DNA of 64,000 nt, from the NCBI GenBank assembly GCA_022843925.1, contig JALHMS010000012.1:62001-126000 (forward strand), in the 5' to 3' direction. The position numbers and the translations under genes were made by a program. The DNA comes from Burkholderiales bacterium (GTDB lineage: Bacteria; Pseudomonadota; Gammaproteobacteria; Burkholderiales; Ga0077523). Shown in pieces: positions 63,303 through 64,000 of this stretch (position 1 is the first letter of the stretch; every line of letters starts with the position of its first letter). The notes beneath the pieces were generated by a model. The model saw only the letters and a list, made by a program, of their open reading frames with translations, did not search any database and was not told the origin of the DNA.

Positions 63303-63743
63303 TCACAGCGGTGGCAAGGCCACGCCGATCTGCTCGAGGATGCCGCGCGGCGCGCCGCCTGCGACGGCGTCGGGGCGGATCACCGTGAGGCGGTCCCCCG
63401 CGATCCGATAGTAGAAGCGCTGGTCCGGGATGCGTACCTCGATGCCCGTTGCGGGAACGGGTTCCATGCCGGGCATGTGGAACGTGCCCGAATGGGTCCC
63501 GCCCTGGCGCCAGAGCACGTACCACCAGTCCCCGTCGCGCGCTGGTGGTTCGTGGTCGTAGCGCCAGTCCGGGAAGCCTGCATAGAGCGCGTGCAGGAAC
63601 GGCAGGAAATCCGCCTTCGGGACGGTCTTCCCCGACGCCATGACCACGAGGTCATCGGCCATCGTCGCGGCGATGCGAGCGACGTCGTGGGCCGCGAGAC
63701 CGGCGATGTACTCCTCCAGGATGGCTGGTACGGATTCCCTCAT
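63303..63743 (-). CDS. SnoaL-like (NTF2-fold) protein
   Basis: A 146-residue protein with the SnoaL/ester-cyclase-like NTF2 fold: a helical start (ILEEYIAGLAAHDVARIAAT), then FLPFLHALYAGFPDWRYD and WRQGGTHSGTFHMPGM. Such proteins include cyclases and many uncharacterised members. ATG 63743 is used; longer in-frame sequence overlaps the iminopeptidase gene. It lies 26 bases downstream of that gene on the same strand. Confidence 0.8.
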   Translation of the reverse strand: MRESVPAILEEYIAGLAAHDVARIAATMADDLVVMASGKTVPKADFLPFLHALYAGFPDWRYDHEPPARDGDWWYVLWRQGGTHSGTFHMPGMEPVPATGIEVRIPDQRFYYRIAGDRLTVIRPDAVAGGAPRGILEQIGVALPPL

Positions 63744-63769
63744 CTCGGGTCTTCCTTCTCGGGGATGCG

Positions 63770-64000
63770 TCAGGCGAGCTGCTTGAAGCGCTCGGTGGCG
63801 GCGACGAGTCGTGCGCGGATGCCCGCTTCCCACGCCGAGTGCCCCGCGTCGGCAACGACCTGCAGCATGGCGCTCGGCCAGACGGCGTGCAGATCGAACG
63901 CGCTCACCGCGGGACACACCATGTCGTAGCGTCCCTGCACGATGATGCACGGCAGGTGCCGGATGCGGTCCACGCGATCGAGCAGGCTGTTCGGCGGCAG
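63770..64000 (-). CDS. pip: Prolyl iminopeptidase, C-terminal part (partial)
   Basis: The last 76 residues of an alpha/beta hydrolase that runs off the window. IIVQGRYDMVCP (catalytic aspartate) and VADAGHSAWE (catalytic histidine) are the C-terminal signatures of prolyl iminopeptidase, which removes N-terminal proline from peptides. The N-terminus and serine lie outside the window. Confidence 0.85.
   Translation of the reverse strand: MPPNSLLDRVDRIRHLPCIIVQGRYDMVCPAVSAFDLHAVWPSAMLQVVADAGHSAWEAGIRARLVAATERFKQLA

Overview
The window is high-GC DNA (roughly two thirds G+C by eye) from a betaproteobacterium. The evidence is a set of gene neighbourhoods usual in that class: purM-purN divergent from hda, hda-HAD-pcnB-folK-deoxynucleoside kinase-panB-panC, and dut/coaBC facing radC-rpmB-rpmG. 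A PEP-CTERM protein, a PhaM-like protein and a lanthanide-type xoxF-xoxJ-xoxG cluster fit an environmental member such as a relative of Rhodocyclales, Nitrosomonadales or Burkholderiales. No rRNA, tRNA, phage, insertion sequence or CRISPR array was seen.

Layout. 1-5.5 kb: an ebo operon in the order eboA-eboB-eboD-eboE-eboC plus a ferredoxin, tightly packed. 5.7-7.2 kb: an unknown secreted protein and a 129-bp tandem repeat array. 7.2-20.1 kb: mixed housekeeping and conserved genes (ilvE, DUF2252, LprI-like, DUF429, an isochorismatase/thioredoxin/sulfurtransferase operon, an alpha/beta hydrolase, a probable SOS-controlled radical SAM protein, DUF2007, a Tat-signal deacetylase-like protein, a PP2C phosphatase behind a sigma-54 promoter, sodB). 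20.4-36.95 kb: a large signalling island of three membrane histidine kinases with repeated PAS and GAF domains (about 1620, 2000 and 990 residues) and two response regulators whose outputs are an RsbW-like ATPase and an RsbU-like PP2C phosphatase. 37.2-40.5 kb: xoxF-xoxJ-xoxG. 40.6-56 kb: conserved housekeeping genes. 56-64 kb: a PEP-CTERM protein, ald, a bacterial voltage-gated cation channel with an unusual filter, a divergent acid-sugar pathway (FAH hydrolase, SDR, UxaA-type dehydratase), a PhaM-like protein, a SnoaL-like protein and the end of a prolyl iminopeptidase.

How the genes may work together. The three kinases have no receiver domain of their own and are followed, with stop/start overlaps, by two receivers with partner-switch outputs. 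Kinases and outputs therefore look like one signalling unit that lacks only its STAS antagonist. It sits directly upstream of the xox operon, which has its own good sigma-70 promoter, so a regulatory link is possible but unproven. The ebo operon probably makes or moves a small metabolite between cytoplasm and periplasm. The UxaA-SDR-FAH set matches a non-phosphorylative sugar-acid route that ends in pyruvate plus a small hydroxyacid.

The best leads for something undescribed are the kinase/partner-switch island, the apparently leaderless LexA-box promoter of the radical SAM gene, the Tat-signal HDAC-fold protein, the TLEAWTD channel filter and the ebo-linked ferredoxin.
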